Shown one piece after another: positions 32,724 to 40,903 of a stretch of DNA of 64,000 nucleotides (position 1 is its first letter; each line of letters opens with the position of its first letter). Source of the stretch: Variovorax sp. J22G73 (GTDB lineage Bacteria; Pseudomonadota; Gammaproteobacteria; Burkholderiales; Burkholderiaceae_C); NCBI RefSeq assembly GCF_030317035.1, contig NZ_JASZYK010000005.1, positions 248,001 through 312,000 on the forward strand. Direction: 5' to 3'. Below the pieces are notes generated by a model, which saw only the letters and a list, made by a program, of their open reading frames with translations, searched no databases and was not told where the DNA came from. Position numbers and translations under genes: made by a program.

Positions 32724-33620
32724 ATGACAGCGTTCCGCGGCACCTATACGGTGCTCATCACCCCCATGACCGACGACGGCCTGCACGTGGACGTGCCGGC
32801 CCTGAAGAAGCTGGTCAATTGGCAAATCGAGGAGGGAATCCACGGGCTGATCCCCTTGGGCAGCACGGGAGAGTTCCTGTCGCTGACGCCCGATGAGCGC
32901 CAGTTGGTGATCGAAACCTGCGTGAGCACTGCTGCAAAACGCGTGCCCGTGCTGATCGGTACCGGCGCGGAGTGGACCGATGAATGCGTGCGGCTGAGCC
33001 GCGAAGCGGAAACCATGGGCGCCGACGGCGTCATGATCATTCCGCCCTTCTACAGCACGCCCACCGACGACGAGTTGTTCGCGCACTACCGCAAGGTGGG
33101 CGAGTCGATCGGCATTCCGATCATGGTCTACAACAACCCGGCCACCGCCAACGTCGACCTCAAGCCCGAACTGGTGGCGCGCCTTTCGCGCATCGACAAC
33201 TGCAGGTACATCAAGGAGTCGACGCTCGAGGTGACCCGCGTGCGCGACATCATCGAGTTGTGCGGCGACCGCATGACGGTGTTCGCCGGCATCCTCGGCT
33301 ACGAGTCATTCTGGCTCGGTGCGCAGGGCTGGGTGGCCGTGTGCTCCAACCTCATTCCGAAGATGTCGGCACGCCTGTTCGAGCTGGTGGCCGACGAACG
33401 CGACATGCCCGCGGCGCTGGCGCTCTACAAGGAGATGCTGCCCATCGTGCGCTGGGTCGGCGGCCACCGCTACGTGGCTGCGTCCAAGGACGGGCTCACG
33501 ATGATGGGCCTGCCCGTCGGCAAGCCCCGCGCCCCCCGCCTGCCCCTGCCCGAGGCCGACGCCGCAGACCTGCGCAGCGCCCTCGCGCGCCTCGACCTGC
33601 TGGACTCGATCCGCGCCTGA
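32724..33620 (+). CDS. Dihydrodipicolinate synthase (DapA)-family lyase
   Basis: A 298-residue class I aldolase-fold protein: Thr48 in LGSTGEF, Tyr136 in MVYNNP and the Schiff-base Lys164 in YIKEST. The family contains DHDPS, N-acetylneuraminate lyase, keto-deoxy-sugar-acid aldolases, and the deaminase of pyrroline-4-hydroxy-2-carboxylate in hydroxyproline breakdown. Given the adjacent amino-acid oxidoreductase, a catabolic lyase or deaminase acting on the oxidised product is more likely than lysine biosynthesis. First gene of the plus-strand arm of the divergent locus. Confidence 0.9.
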   Translation: MTAFRGTYTVLITPMTDDGLHVDVPALKKLVNWQIEEGIHGLIPLGSTGEFLSLTPDERQLVIETCVSTAAKRVPVLIGTGAEWTDECVRLSREAETMGADGVMIIPPFYSTPTDDELFAHYRKVGESIGIPIMVYNNPATANVDLKPELVARLSRIDNCRYIKESTLEVTRVRDIIELCGDRMTVFAGILGYESFWLGAQGWVAVCSNLIPKMSARLFELVADERDMPAALALYKEMLPIVRWVGGHRYVAASKDGLTMMGLPVGKPRAPRLPLPEADAADLRSALARLDLLDSIRA

Positions 33621-33708
33621 GCGCCACCGCGCCCCCGCCCCGCCCTGCCCTGCCCTTTTTCACGTTTCACCTCGTCGCCTCGTTCGTTCACTCCCCAAGG
33701 ACACCACC

Positions 33709-34539
33709 ATGAAACTGCTCCCCGCTCTCGCGTCGGCAACCGCACTCTTCGTCTTCTGCGCGGGCGCCGCGAACGCGCAGGCCTGCAAGTCGCCCGTGCC
33801 GGACTCGGCGCTCGTCAAGAAGGGCACGCTGACCATGTCGGTCAACCCCACCCTGCCGCCGATGCAGTTCGTCGACCAGACCGGCACGCTCAAGGGCATG
33901 CGCGTGGAGCTCGGCGAGGCCATTGCCAAGCGCCTGTGCCTCACGCCCGAATACGTTCGCATCGAGTTCTCGGCCATGATCCCCGGCCTGCAGGCCGGTC
34001 GCTGGGACGTCATCAACACCGGCATCTTCTATACGGAAGAACGCGCCAAGCTGATGCAGATGCTCATCTACGAAGACCAGGCCATCAGCATCAGCACCGC
34101 CAAGGGCAACCCGCTGAAGATCGCCAAGCCGGACGACCTGTCGGGCAAGAGCATCGGCGTGGAGCTCGGCGGCTTCGAGGAGCGCAAGGCGCGCGAGCTC
34201 GACAAGCAGCTCACCGACAAGGGCATGAAGGGCATGACCATCCGCACCTTCGAGAACTTCGCCATGGCGTTCCAGGCGCTGCGCGCCGGGCAGGTCGAAG
34301 TGGCCCTGTCGATCGACTCGACGGGTGCCGAATACCAGAAGCGCGGCGACTTCGAGCGCGTGCTGCACGGCCTGTTCCCCACGCCGGTCGCGCTGGCCGC
34401 GCGCAACAAGGACCTCGCGGCCGCGGTGGCCAAGGTCATGAACGACATGAAGGCGGACGGCAGCTTCCAGAAGCTGTTCGACCAGTACGGCGTCAAGGCC
34501 GTCGACGGCGCGGTGAGCGTCAAGGGTCCGGCGGGCTGA
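33709..34539 (+). CDS. Amino-acid-type ABC substrate-binding protein (SBP family 3)
   Basis: A 276-residue periplasmic protein with signal peptide MKLLPALASATALFVFCAG, cut near ANAQA. The family pattern follows: GTLTMSVNPTLPPMQFVD, LKGMRVELGEAIAKRL, and YTEERAKLMQMLIYEDQ, with a further strand at LSIDSTGAEYQKRG. It should capture the substrate of this catabolic locus and deliver it to the permease encoded 46 bp downstream. Preceded by CCAAGGACACC ahead of the ATG. Confidence 0.92.
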   Translation: MKLLPALASATALFVFCAGAANAQACKSPVPDSALVKKGTLTMSVNPTLPPMQFVDQTGTLKGMRVELGEAIAKRLCLTPEYVRIEFSAMIPGLQAGRWDVINTGIFYTEERAKLMQMLIYEDQAISISTAKGNPLKIAKPDDLSGKSIGVELGGFEERKARELDKQLTDKGMKGMTIRTFENFAMAFQALRAGQVEVALSIDSTGAEYQKRGDFERVLHGLFPTPVALAARNKDLAAAVAKVMNDMKADGSFQKLFDQYGVKAVDGAVSVKGPAG

Positions 34540-34585
34540 GCCGCGCCGACATCGCCATCGCCATCGGGCACACCAAGGAAAATTC

Positions 34586-35305
34586 ATGGGACAAGGCTGG
34601 AGCTGGTCGGGGTTCGTCGACTACCTGTTCAATCCGTACATCCTCAGCGGCGCGGTGACCACGCTGTGGCTCACGCTCGCGGCCATCGGGGGCGGGCTGG
34701 TCGTGGGCTGCGCGCTCGCGCTGGCCCGCCTGTCCAGCCGTTGCTGGGTCGCGGGACCCGCGCACTTCTACATCTGGGTGTTCCGCGGCACGCCGCTGCT
34801 GGTGCAGCTGATCATCATCTACACCGGCCTGCCCCAGCTGGGGCTGAAGCTGTCGGTCATCGAGTCGGCGCTGCTGGGGCTCATCCTCAACGAGGCCGCC
34901 TACCTGGCGGAGATCGTGCGCGGCGGCATCCAGTCGATTTCCGCCGGCCAGACCAACGCCGCGCGCGCGGTCGGCTTCAGCAGCGCGCAGACCATGCGCT
35001 ACATCGTGATGCCGCAGGCCATGCGACTGATCGTGCCGACGCTGGGCAACAGCATCAACGGCCTGCTCAAGACCACCTCCATCACCTCCGTGATCTCCAT
35101 GGAAGAGCTGCTGCGCCGCACGCAGGTGCTGATCCAGGAGAAGTTCATGGTGCTCGAGCTGTTCGTGGTCGCCGCCATCTACTACCTGCTGATGACCACC
35201 GCGTGGGACTTCATCCAGCGGCGCATCGAGCGCCACTACGGCCGTGCCTACGGCAACGCGAGCGCACCGGTGGTGCCCGCCGAACCGGCGCTCGAGCAGC
35301 GCTAG
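34586..35305 (+). CDS. Amino-acid ABC transporter permease (HisM/GlnP type)
   Basis: A 239-residue inner-membrane permease with about five hydrophobic segments and the EAA-loop motif EIVRGGIQSISAGQTNAARAVG, which docks the ATPase. The only permease gene in the locus, so it may work as a homodimer. It pairs with the upstream binding protein and the ATPase of the divergent arm. The hydantoinase gene follows within 25 bp. Confidence 0.93.
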   Translation: MGQGWSWSGFVDYLFNPYILSGAVTTLWLTLAAIGGGLVVGCALALARLSSRCWVAGPAHFYIWVFRGTPLLVQLIIIYTGLPQLGLKLSVIESALLGLILNEAAYLAEIVRGGIQSISAGQTNAARAVGFSSAQTMRYIVMPQAMRLIVPTLGNSINGLLKTTSITSVISMEELLRRTQVLIQEKFMVLELFVVAAIYYLLMTTAWDFIQRRIERHYGRAYGNASAPVVPAEPALEQR

Positions 35306-35330
35306 CAAGAAAGCCCCCGGAGAACGCCTC

Positions 35331-36785
35331 ATGAGCACCTACGACCTGATCCTGCGCAACGCCGACATCGCCACCGCGGGCGACCGCTACACCGCCGACA
35401 TCGGCGTGCGCGACGGCCGAATCTGCGCCATCGCGCAAGGCCTGGACGCCAGCGCCGACCGCGAGATCGACGCGCGCGGGCGGCTGGTCACGCCCGGCGG
35501 CGTGGACGGCCACTGCCACTTCGACCAGCCGACCAGCGACGGCTCGCGCTTCGCGGACGACTTCCTGACCGGCACGCGCTCCGCGGCCTGCGGCGGCACC
35601 ACCACCGTGCTGCCCTTCGCCGCGCAGCAGAAGGGCCACAGCATCCAGGAGGCGGTGGACGACTACCACCGCCGCGCCGAAGGCAAGGCCGTGATCGACT
35701 ACGCCTTCCACCTGATCGTGGCCGACGCCACGCGCGACGTGACGCAGCGCGAGCTGCCCGCGCTGATCGAGAAGGGGTACACCTCCTTCAAGATCTACAT
35801 GACCTACGACGACCTCAAGCTGGACGACCGCCAGATCATCGACGTGCTGGCCACCGCGCGGCGGCACGGCGCCATGACGATGATCCACGCCGAGAACAGC
35901 GACTGCATCGCCTGGCTCACCGAGCAGCTGCTCGACGCCGGGCTCACCGCGCCGCGCTACCACGGCAGCTCGCGCCCCATGGCGGTGGAGCGCGAGGCCA
36001 CGCACCGCGCCATCGCGCTGGCCGAACTCGTCGACACGCCGATCCTGATCGTGCACGTGTCGGGCCGCGAAGCGGTCGAGCAGATTCACTGGGCGCGCGG
36101 GCGCGGCCTGCCGATCCATGCGGAAACCTGCCCGCAGTACCTGTTCCTGAGCGCCGAGGACCTGGGCATCGACCCCGACGACCCCATGCATGGCGCGCGC
36201 TGCATCTGCAGCCCGCCGCCGCGCGACAAGGCCAACCAGCAGTTCATCTGGAACGGGTTGTCGAGCGGGATCTTCACCATCTTCTCGTCCGACCACGCGC
36301 CCTTCAACATGGGTGGCAGCGACGGCAAGCGCGTGGCAGGCGACGATGCGTCCTTCGACCGCATTCCCAACGGCATTCCCGGCGTGGAAACCCGCCTGCC
36401 GCTGCTGATGAGCGAGGGCGTGCTCAAGGGCCGCATCGACATCCACCGGTTCGTCGAGCTCACGGCCACCAACCCGGCGCGGCTGTATGGGCTGTACCCC
36501 CGCAAGGGCACCATCGCCGTGGGCAGCGACGCCGATTTCGTCGTGTGGGACGTGTTCGCGCAGGGCCAGGAAAAGCTGCTCACCAACAGCATGCTCCACC
36601 ACGCCGTCGACTACACGCCCTATGAAGGCATGCAGCTTCGTGCGTGGCCGGGCGTGACCGTCTCGCGCGGGCGCGTGGTGTGGCAGGACGGCGAGTTCCT
36701 GGCCGAACCCGGCTCGGGCCAGTTCCTGCCCTGCCTGCGGCCGCGCGCACCGAACGACGGCAACCCGCTGGACAAGTGGCTTTGA
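35331..36785 (+). CDS. Dihydropyrimidinase/hydantoinase-family amidohydrolase
   Basis: A 484-residue cyclic amidohydrolase with the full binuclear zinc set: His61 and His63 (GGVDGHCHFDQP), carboxylated Lys154 (SFKIYMTY), His186 (MIHAEN), His242 (VHVSGREA) and Asp321 (SSDHAPF). Family members open hydantoin, dihydropyrimidine or related cyclic amide rings to N-carbamoyl or similar acids. The M20 hydrolase of the divergent arm could then release the amino acid. Which ring is used cannot be told. The start has GGAG about 10 bases upstream. Confidence 0.92.
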   Translation: MSTYDLILRNADIATAGDRYTADIGVRDGRICAIAQGLDASADREIDARGRLVTPGGVDGHCHFDQPTSDGSRFADDFLTGTRSAACGGTTTVLPFAAQQKGHSIQEAVDDYHRRAEGKAVIDYAFHLIVADATRDVTQRELPALIEKGYTSFKIYMTYDDLKLDDRQIIDVLATARRHGAMTMIHAENSDCIAWLTEQLLDAGLTAPRYHGSSRPMAVEREATHRAIALAELVDTPILIVHVSGREAVEQIHWARGRGLPIHAETCPQYLFLSAEDLGIDPDDPMHGARCICSPPPRDKANQQFIWNGLSSGIFTIFSSDHAPFNMGGSDGKRVAGDDASFDRIPNGIPGVETRLPLLMSEGVLKGRIDIHRFVELTATNPARLYGLYPRKGTIAVGSDADFVVWDVFAQGQEKLLTNSMLHHAVDYTPYEGMQLRAWPGVTVSRGRVVWQDGEFLAEPGSGQFLPCLRPRAPNDGNPLDKWL

Positions 36786-36816
36786 TGCGGCGGGGCCGCG
36801 CCGCGATGCGGCCCTG

Positions 36817-36918
36817 CTAAGCTCCTTCGCCCCATCCGGCCTGCCTTGCAGCCTTTTTTAAGGCCTTGTTCGCGGCCTTGTTTGCAGCCTCCTTCGTGGC
36901 CTTCGCTCTTCTCCGCAT
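36817..36918 (-). CDS. Possible 33-residue basic Lys/Ala-rich peptide
   Basis: A short minus-strand frame encodes MRRRAKATKEAANKAANKAL followed by KKAARQAGWGEGA. The KAANKAA pattern recalls histone H1-like basic proteins of this bacterial group. It occupies the leader of the GntR gene and overlaps its first two bases on the opposite strand. There is no clear ribosome-binding site, and imperfect repeats of GGCCTTGTT alone could create the pattern, so this is speculative. Confidence 0.2.
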   Translation of the reverse strand: MRRRAKATKEAANKAANKALKKAARQAGWGEGA

Positions 36919-37603
36919 GCCCAGCCTTCCAAGCCCTACGCAGCCCGCCACCATCACGATCGCGCCCCTGGAGGTGCGGTCCGCCAGCCTGGCCGAGCAG
37001 GCCTACGAGCGGCTGCGCACGCTCATCCTCGACCGCCAGATCTCGGCCGGCAGCCCCTTGCAGGAAGCCCGCCTTGCGGACGACCTGCGCATCTCGCGCA
37101 CCCCGATGCGCGAAGCGCTCGTGCGATTGGCCGGCGAGGGCTTGCTGGTGCGGCGCGACGCACGCTCTTACGCGGTGCGCGCGCTGGGCACCAAGGAGTA
37201 CTTCGACTGCATGCGCGCCCGCGAAGTGATCGAGTGCGAAGCGATCGCGCTGGCGGTGGGCAAGATCACCGACGCCGAAATCGACGCGCTGGAAGCAGAC
37301 ATCCAGTCGCTGAACGCCGGCGAGCACAGCGAAACCGAGCACTGGCATTTCGACGACCGGTTCCACCTGCTCATTGCCAGGGCCAGCGGTAACGTGGTGT
37401 TCCCGCGCCTCGTGGAAGAGCTGCGCGTCAATGCCCGGTTGTTCCGCCTGCACAGCCCGCTGCACCGGCAGCCGGAAAACCACGACGAGCACGGCGAGAT
37501 CATCAAGGCCCTGCGCGCCAGGGACGCCGAACACGCCCGCGTGGCCATGCGCGACCACCTGCGCAGCCTGCAGGAAGACGTCAAGCGCGCGCTGACCGAG
37601 TAG
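36917..37603 (+). CDS. GntR-family regulator, FadR/FCD type
   Basis: A 228-residue regulator with an N-terminal winged helix (ASLAEQAYERLRTLILDRQI ... SRTPMREALVRLAGEGLLV) and an FCD effector domain holding metal-site residues of the type DDRFHLLIARASGN and HGEIIKALRA. The start MPSLPSPTQ is preferred over a longer hydrophobic reading. It is the last gene of the plus-strand arm and the best candidate to bind the double GTATACGTATAC site, with a substrate-derived ligand releasing it. Confidence 0.88.
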   Translation: MPSLPSPTQPATITIAPLEVRSASLAEQAYERLRTLILDRQISAGSPLQEARLADDLRISRTPMREALVRLAGEGLLVRRDARSYAVRALGTKEYFDCMRAREVIECEAIALAVGKITDAEIDALEADIQSLNAGEHSETEHWHFDDRFHLLIARASGNVVFPRLVEELRVNARLFRLHSPLHRQPENHDEHGEIIKALRARDAEHARVAMRDHLRSLQEDVKRALTE

Positions 37604-37680
37604 GCGCGGACCGATCCGCAGGGCAAGTCGCGCGCATCAACGGAATGACAAGATTCCGGTGATCTGCGGGGCGCACCCGG

Positions 37681-38703
37681 CTAGCGCCGCGGCCTGCCCG
37701 TCGACTCCCGCACCACGAGCGACACATCCACCTCGTGATGCAAGGCGGCCGCCTTGCCGGACAACGACTTCACAAGATACTCCCCGGCCCGCGTCCACAC
37801 CTCGTCCGTCGGCACGTGCATCGTCGTCAGGCTGGGCCGCAGGTGCCGGCTCCATTCCAGGTCGTCGAACCCCATCACGGACAGATCGTTGGGCACATTG
37901 AGCCCGCGCCGCTCTGCCTCGAGCATCACGCCGTAGGCGATCACGTCGTTGCCGCAGACCACGGCCGTGGGCCAATCCTGCTGCGCGGACGACAGCAGCG
38001 ACCGCGCGCCCTGCCTTGCATCGTCGAGGTGATAAGGCGCTTCGATGTACCACTCGGGCCGCAGCGCCAGCCCGCTTTCCTGCAGCGCGCGCCGCACGCC
38101 CGACACGCGCGCCGTCGCCCGGTCGTTGTTCGACGAAATCGCGGCGACCATGCCGACCTTGGTGTGCCCGAGCTCGATGAGGTAGCGGCACGCGCGATAC
38201 GCCGCAGCCTCGTTGTTGCCTCCCACCGACGCGTATGGCTTGTCCGGGTGGTAGACGCCCACGTTCACGAACGGAATGCGCTGCGACGCGAGCAGCCGGC
38301 GCAGCGCGTCGGTGTGCATGTCGCCGCGAAGGATCAGTCCGTCGATGCCGCGGCTCACCATGTTCTGCGCCTGACGCGCTTCGGTCTCCGGTTCGTAGCC
38401 GCTGGTCGACAGCAGCAGCAGGTAGCCCTGCAACGACAGATAGCTCTGCAGCGCCTCGATGCCGCGCGCGAACATGGCGTTGTCCACCGTGGGAATGATC
38501 GCGCCGATGGTGCGCGTGCGGCGTGACGACAGCGCGCGCGCCGCCGCGTCGGGGATGTAGCCCAGTTCCTCGATGGCCGCGTCGATGCGCATGCGCAGGT
38601 CGGGGCTCACCGATTCGGGGTTGTTCAGCGTGCGCGAGATGGAAGCCGTGGAGACGCCCACGTGCTTGGCGACGTCGCGGATACCCACTGATTTTGGCTT
38701 CAT
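37681..38703 (-). CDS. LacI-family regulator of the sugar/polyol locus
   Basis: A 340-residue repressor: the LacI helix-turn-helix begins SVGIRDVAKHVGVSTASISR, followed by the hinge AARALSSRRTRTIGAIIPTV and a periplasmic-binding-like sugar domain ending VVRESTGRP. The start MKPKSVG is chosen over a longer frame whose first codons would run through the likely operator. Divergent from the ABC sugar binding-protein gene. A 14-bp element just upstream of its start matches one at the other promoter in 12 of 14 bases, suggesting control of both. Confidence 0.92.
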   Translation of the reverse strand: MKPKSVGIRDVAKHVGVSTASISRTLNNPESVSPDLRMRIDAAIEELGYIPDAAARALSSRRTRTIGAIIPTVDNAMFARGIEALQSYLSLQGYLLLLSTSGYEPETEARQAQNMVSRGIDGLILRGDMHTDALRRLLASQRIPFVNVGVYHPDKPYASVGGNNEAAAYRACRYLIELGHTKVGMVAAISSNNDRATARVSGVRRALQESGLALRPEWYIEAPYHLDDARQGARSLLSSAQQDWPTAVVCGNDVIAYGVMLEAERRGLNVPNDLSVMGFDDLEWSRHLRPSLTTMHVPTDEVWTRAGEYLVKSLSGKAAALHHEVDVSLVVRESTGRPRR

Positions 38704-38705
38704 GA

Positions 38706-38719
38706 TGAAACAGTTTACA
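38706..38719 (-). promoter_or_regulatory. Putative LacI operator at the regulator start (TGTAAACTGTTTCA)
   Basis: Minus-strand TGTAAACTGTTTCA ends two bases before the regulator ATG and differs from the element at the divergent transport gene in two of 14 bases. Position over the ribosome-binding region suggests autorepression. Confidence 0.5.
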
Positions 38720-38830
38720 GGAAGCGGTACGTAGCCGTTTTCAGCGTATTTCAAGGGAAATCACCTATCAATTTCCCCGCGGATAGCCATCCCGGCGCGT
38801 TGACAGCTTCTGCGATGGTCCAGATAATTT

Positions 38831-38844
38831 TGTAAACGGTTACA
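38831..38844 (+). promoter_or_regulatory. Putative LacI operator upstream of the sugar-binding protein (TGTAAACGGTTACA)
   Basis: A near-perfect palindrome with the central CG typical of LacI-family operators (TGTAAA-CG-GTTACA, five of six half-site bases symmetric). It lies 24 bp upstream of the start I chose for the binding protein. Confidence 0.65.
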
Positions 38845-38867
38845 TGGCATTCACAGGAGACAAAGAC

Positions 38868-40148
38868 ATGAGACAAGTCATCGCTTTCGCTGTCGCGGCC
38901 ACCTGCGCTTTCGGCGTGCATGCGCAGGACTTCAACTGGAAGAAGCACCAGGGCAAGACCATCACCTTTCTCGCCAACAACAACCCGGTGGCCAACGCGC
39001 TGCTGAAGTACAAGGGCGACTTCGAGGCGCAAACCGGCATGACGCTGAAGGTCGACTCGTACCAGGAACAGCAGATGCGCCAGCGCCTGGTCACGGTGAT
39101 GAACTCGCGCAGCGACGAGGTCGACGTGTTCATGTCGCTCCCCTCGCGCGAAGGCATGCAGTTTGCCAAGGCCGGCTGGTATGCCGACCTGAACGAGTTC
39201 GTGAAGACCGCCAGCGCCAAGGACTACGACTTCGCGGACATGAGCGCCGGCATGCTCAAGGACGCGACCTACGAGAAGCAGCTCACCGGCATCCCGATGA
39301 ATGTCGAAGGCCCGGTGCTGTACTACCGCAAGGACCTGTTCCAGAAGTGCGGCGTGCAACTGCCCAGGAGCCTGCCCGAACTCGAAGGGGTGGCCGCCAA
39401 GCTCAAGAGCTGCGAGCCCGGCGTCACCCCCTTTGTCTCGCGCGGCCTCAAGCCCGCCCTTCCCTTCACCTACAGCGTGTTCCTGCACAACATGGGCGGG
39501 AGCTACATGAAGGACAACAAGTCCCAGCTGTGCAGCAAGGAAGGCCAGGCCTCGCTCGCGCTCTATTCGAAGCTGCTGAAAGACTACGGCCCGCCCGGCG
39601 TCGTCAACTACAGCTTCTATCAGATCTCCTCGCTCTACAAGGAGGGCAAGGCCGCGATGGCATTCGAGTCGTCCAACGAGCTGCGCAATGTGATGGACGG
39701 CGGCGCGCGCCTGAAAGACACGGCCGTGGCCGTGCTGCCCGCAGGCCCCGGCGGCTCGCACCCGACGGTCATCGGCTGGACCATGTCGGTGTCGGCGCAC
39801 AGCAAGAACAAGGAAGCCGCCTGGTACTTCGTGCAGTGGGCCACCAGCCCCGCCGTGCAGGCCAAGCTCGCGGTCGACGGCGTGGCGCCGCCGCGCACGG
39901 CCGTCACCAAGTCGCCGGGCTACAAGGCGTGGATGGACGAGCAGCCCGTGCGCACCGAATGGGTCGCGGCCGTCAACGAGCTGAGCCGCACCGGCACTTC
40001 CGAAGTGGGCTACCCCATCGTGCAGAACCCGGCCTCGCGCGACTTCATCGGCCAGGCCGCCACCGAACTGCTGTTGGGCCAGAAGACGCCCGCACAAGCC
40101 TGCGCCGACGCCGACAAGCAGCTCGACGCGCTGATCGCCAAAGACTGA
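38868..40148 (+). CDS. Carbohydrate ABC substrate-binding protein (SBP family 1)
   Basis: A 426-residue periplasmic sugar-binding protein. AGGAGA lies seven bases before the ATG of MRQVIAFAVAATCAFGVHAQ, a clean signal peptide; an ATG eight codons upstream overlaps the operator and is rejected. Family 1 blocks follow: GKTITFLANNNPVANALLK, VDVFMSLPSREGMQFAKAG, GIPMNVEGPVLYYRKDLF and KNKEAAWYFVQWATSP. It delivers a sugar or polyol to the permeases encoded downstream. First gene of a ten-gene plus-strand run. Confidence 0.92.
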   Translation: MRQVIAFAVAATCAFGVHAQDFNWKKHQGKTITFLANNNPVANALLKYKGDFEAQTGMTLKVDSYQEQQMRQRLVTVMNSRSDEVDVFMSLPSREGMQFAKAGWYADLNEFVKTASAKDYDFADMSAGMLKDATYEKQLTGIPMNVEGPVLYYRKDLFQKCGVQLPRSLPELEGVAAKLKSCEPGVTPFVSRGLKPALPFTYSVFLHNMGGSYMKDNKSQLCSKEGQASLALYSKLLKDYGPPGVVNYSFYQISSLYKEGKAAMAFESSNELRNVMDGGARLKDTAVAVLPAGPGGSHPTVIGWTMSVSAHSKNKEAAWYFVQWATSPAVQAKLAVDGVAPPRTAVTKSPGYKAWMDEQPVRTEWVAAVNELSRTGTSEVGYPIVQNPASRDFIGQAATELLLGQKTPAQACADADKQLDALIAKD

Positions 40149-40152
40149 CCCG

Positions 40153-40884
40153 ATGGCCGTCTTCGACTTCTGCGAAGGCCACCGCGTGCTGGTGGTCGGT
40201 GGCGCCGGCGACATCGGCGCCGCCATCTCGCGTGGCTTCATGGAAATGGGCTGCCACGTCATCGCCACCGGCGTGGACGAGCGGGCCCTTGAAGCCAGCT
40301 CGCTGCAACCCGGCGACCAGCTCACCCTGCGCACGCTCGACGTCACCGACGACCATGCGGTCGCCGCGTTCGCCGGCGGTCTCGATCGCCTCGACACGCT
40401 GGTCAACTGCGCCGGCATCCTCGCGCGCTTCAAGGAGTTCGAGATCGAGACCTTCCAGCGCGTGCTCGACGTGAACCTCACGGGCACCTTCCGCCTGTGC
40501 AACGCGAGCTTGCCGCTGCTCGAAAAGAGCAAGGGCAGCATTGTGAACGTGGCGTCGATGAACGCCTTCGTGGCGCTGCCGTTCATTCCGGCGTACTGCG
40601 CGAGCAAGGGCGGCGTGGTGATGCTCACCAAGTCGCTCTCGCTGGCCTGGGCCGAGCGCGGCGTGCGCGTGAACGCCATCGCGCCCGGCTACGTCGAGAC
40701 TGCCATCAACGCAGCCGGCCGCCAGGACAAGGCGCACTACGAGCGCATCCGCTCTCGCATTCCGCTGGGCCAGTGGGCGCAGCCCGACGACATCGCGGGC
40801 AGCGCCGTGTTCCTGGCCTCGCCCGCCGCACACTACGTGACCGGCACGGTGCTGGCGGTCGACGGCGGCTTCCTCGCGGGCTGA
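40153..40884 (+). CDS. Short-chain dehydrogenase in sugar/polyol operon
   Basis: A 243-residue classical SDR: cofactor motif VVGGAGDIGAAIS, LVNCAGIL in place of NNAG, Ser in VNVASMNAF, the active-site YCASKGG, and the C-terminal TGTVLAVDGGFLAG. Starts four bases after the binding-protein stop. In sugar loci such enzymes oxidise polyols or sugar acids with NAD. Its place between the binding protein and the permeases indicates it acts on the imported compound or its first product. Confidence 0.9.
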   Translation: MAVFDFCEGHRVLVVGGAGDIGAAISRGFMEMGCHVIATGVDERALEASSLQPGDQLTLRTLDVTDDHAVAAFAGGLDRLDTLVNCAGILARFKEFEIETFQRVLDVNLTGTFRLCNASLPLLEKSKGSIVNVASMNAFVALPFIPAYCASKGGVVMLTKSLSLAWAERGVRVNAIAPGYVETAINAAGRQDKAHYERIRSRIPLGQWAQPDDIAGSAVFLASPAAHYVTGTVLAVDGGFLAG

Positions 40885-40903
40885 AGAAGAAAGAACCAGC
40901 CCC

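Noticed and set aside
29951..32743. Minus-strand frame of 930 codons overlapping the fused oxidoreductase in another frame
   Set aside because: Same strand but a different frame, extremely Arg/Pro/Gly/Ala-rich, no motifs. The overlapping frame has intact Fe-S and FAD motifs.
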